Assembly: GCF_022815645.1 (NCBI RefSeq)
Contig: NZ_JALGRO010000001.1
Coordinates: 62,001 to 126,000, forward strand
From: Curtobacterium sp. VKM Ac-2922
Lineage (GTDB): Bacteria > Actinomycetota > Actinomycetes > Actinomycetales > Microbacteriaceae
Length of the DNA: 64,000 bases
Direction of reading: 5' to 3'
The notes below the pieces were generated by a model. It ran no database searches. It was not told the DNA's origin and saw nothing but the letters and a program-made list of their open reading frames with translations. The translations under genes and the position numbers were made by a program. Positions 63,423 through 64,000 of this stretch are shown piece after piece; the stretch's first letter is position 1; each line of letters begins with the position of its first letter.

Positions 63423-64000
<578 letters not shown>

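Overview
The window is high-GC DNA from an actinobacterium. Gene order and protein families fit Microbacteriaceae, most probably Curtobacterium. Evidence for this includes the hrcA-dnaJ-rsmE-HIT-phoH-ybeY run, Lsr2, DUF2469, the rpsP-KH-rimM-trmD and yraN-comM-dprA-xer blocks, GTG starts, GTGA/ATGA gene overlaps, and a cluster that looks suited to cyclohexanecarboxyl-CoA synthesis (omega-cyclohexyl lipids are known from Curtobacterium pusillum). The assignment is inference from content; there is no rRNA gene to confirm it. No tRNA, rRNA, insertion sequence, prophage or CRISPR array was seen, and no stretch over 300 bases lacks a gene.

Layout. 1-4971 (minus): heat-shock and ribosome-maturation operon hrcA-dnaJ-rsmE-HIT-phoH-ybeY (ybeY cut by the window edge) behind a CIRCE operator. 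5034-9901: DUF4870 membrane protein, hemW, a HAD phosphatase, a DUF1990 protein and lepA. 10122-15491 (minus): five tandem paralogues of an unrecognised secreted family. 15753-22882: rpsT, then holA, comEC, comEA and leuS on the minus strand. 22983-28788 (minus): cytochrome bd operon cydABDC with a candidate promoter and palindromic sites. 29075-32359 (minus): osmoprotectant ABC transporter. 32487-36343: TetR regulator, APP1-like phosphatase and a GH15 glucosidase.

36481-39996 (plus): a compact candidate RiPP operon. It holds a 28-residue precursor, a perfect hairpin, an E1/ThiF-like adenylating enzyme, a 379-residue protein that was not recognised, and an MFS exporter. The architecture recalls microcin C and pantocin systems but does not match either. 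40045-41175 (minus): YbdK-type glutamate-cysteine ligase homologue.

41305-48784 (plus): a cluster with an EPSP-synthase-like domain fused to an AMP-forming acyl ligase, an acyl-CoA dehydrogenase, a ChcA-like enoyl reductase (SDR) and a 2,4-dienoyl-CoA-reductase-type flavoenzyme. Together these suit conversion of shikimate to cyclohexanecarboxyl-CoA, the starter unit for omega-cyclohexyl fatty acids.

48961-64000: core genes rpsP, KH protein, rimM, trmD, map, rplS, lepB, rnhB, DUF2469, lsr2, yraN, comM, dprA, xer recombinase, M23 peptidase, sugar-porter MFS, rpsB, tsf and pyrH (cut by the window end). The most unusual content is the RiPP operon, the EPSPS-ligase fusion cluster, the five-paralogue secreted array, and a composite palindromic intergenic repeat present at two sites.
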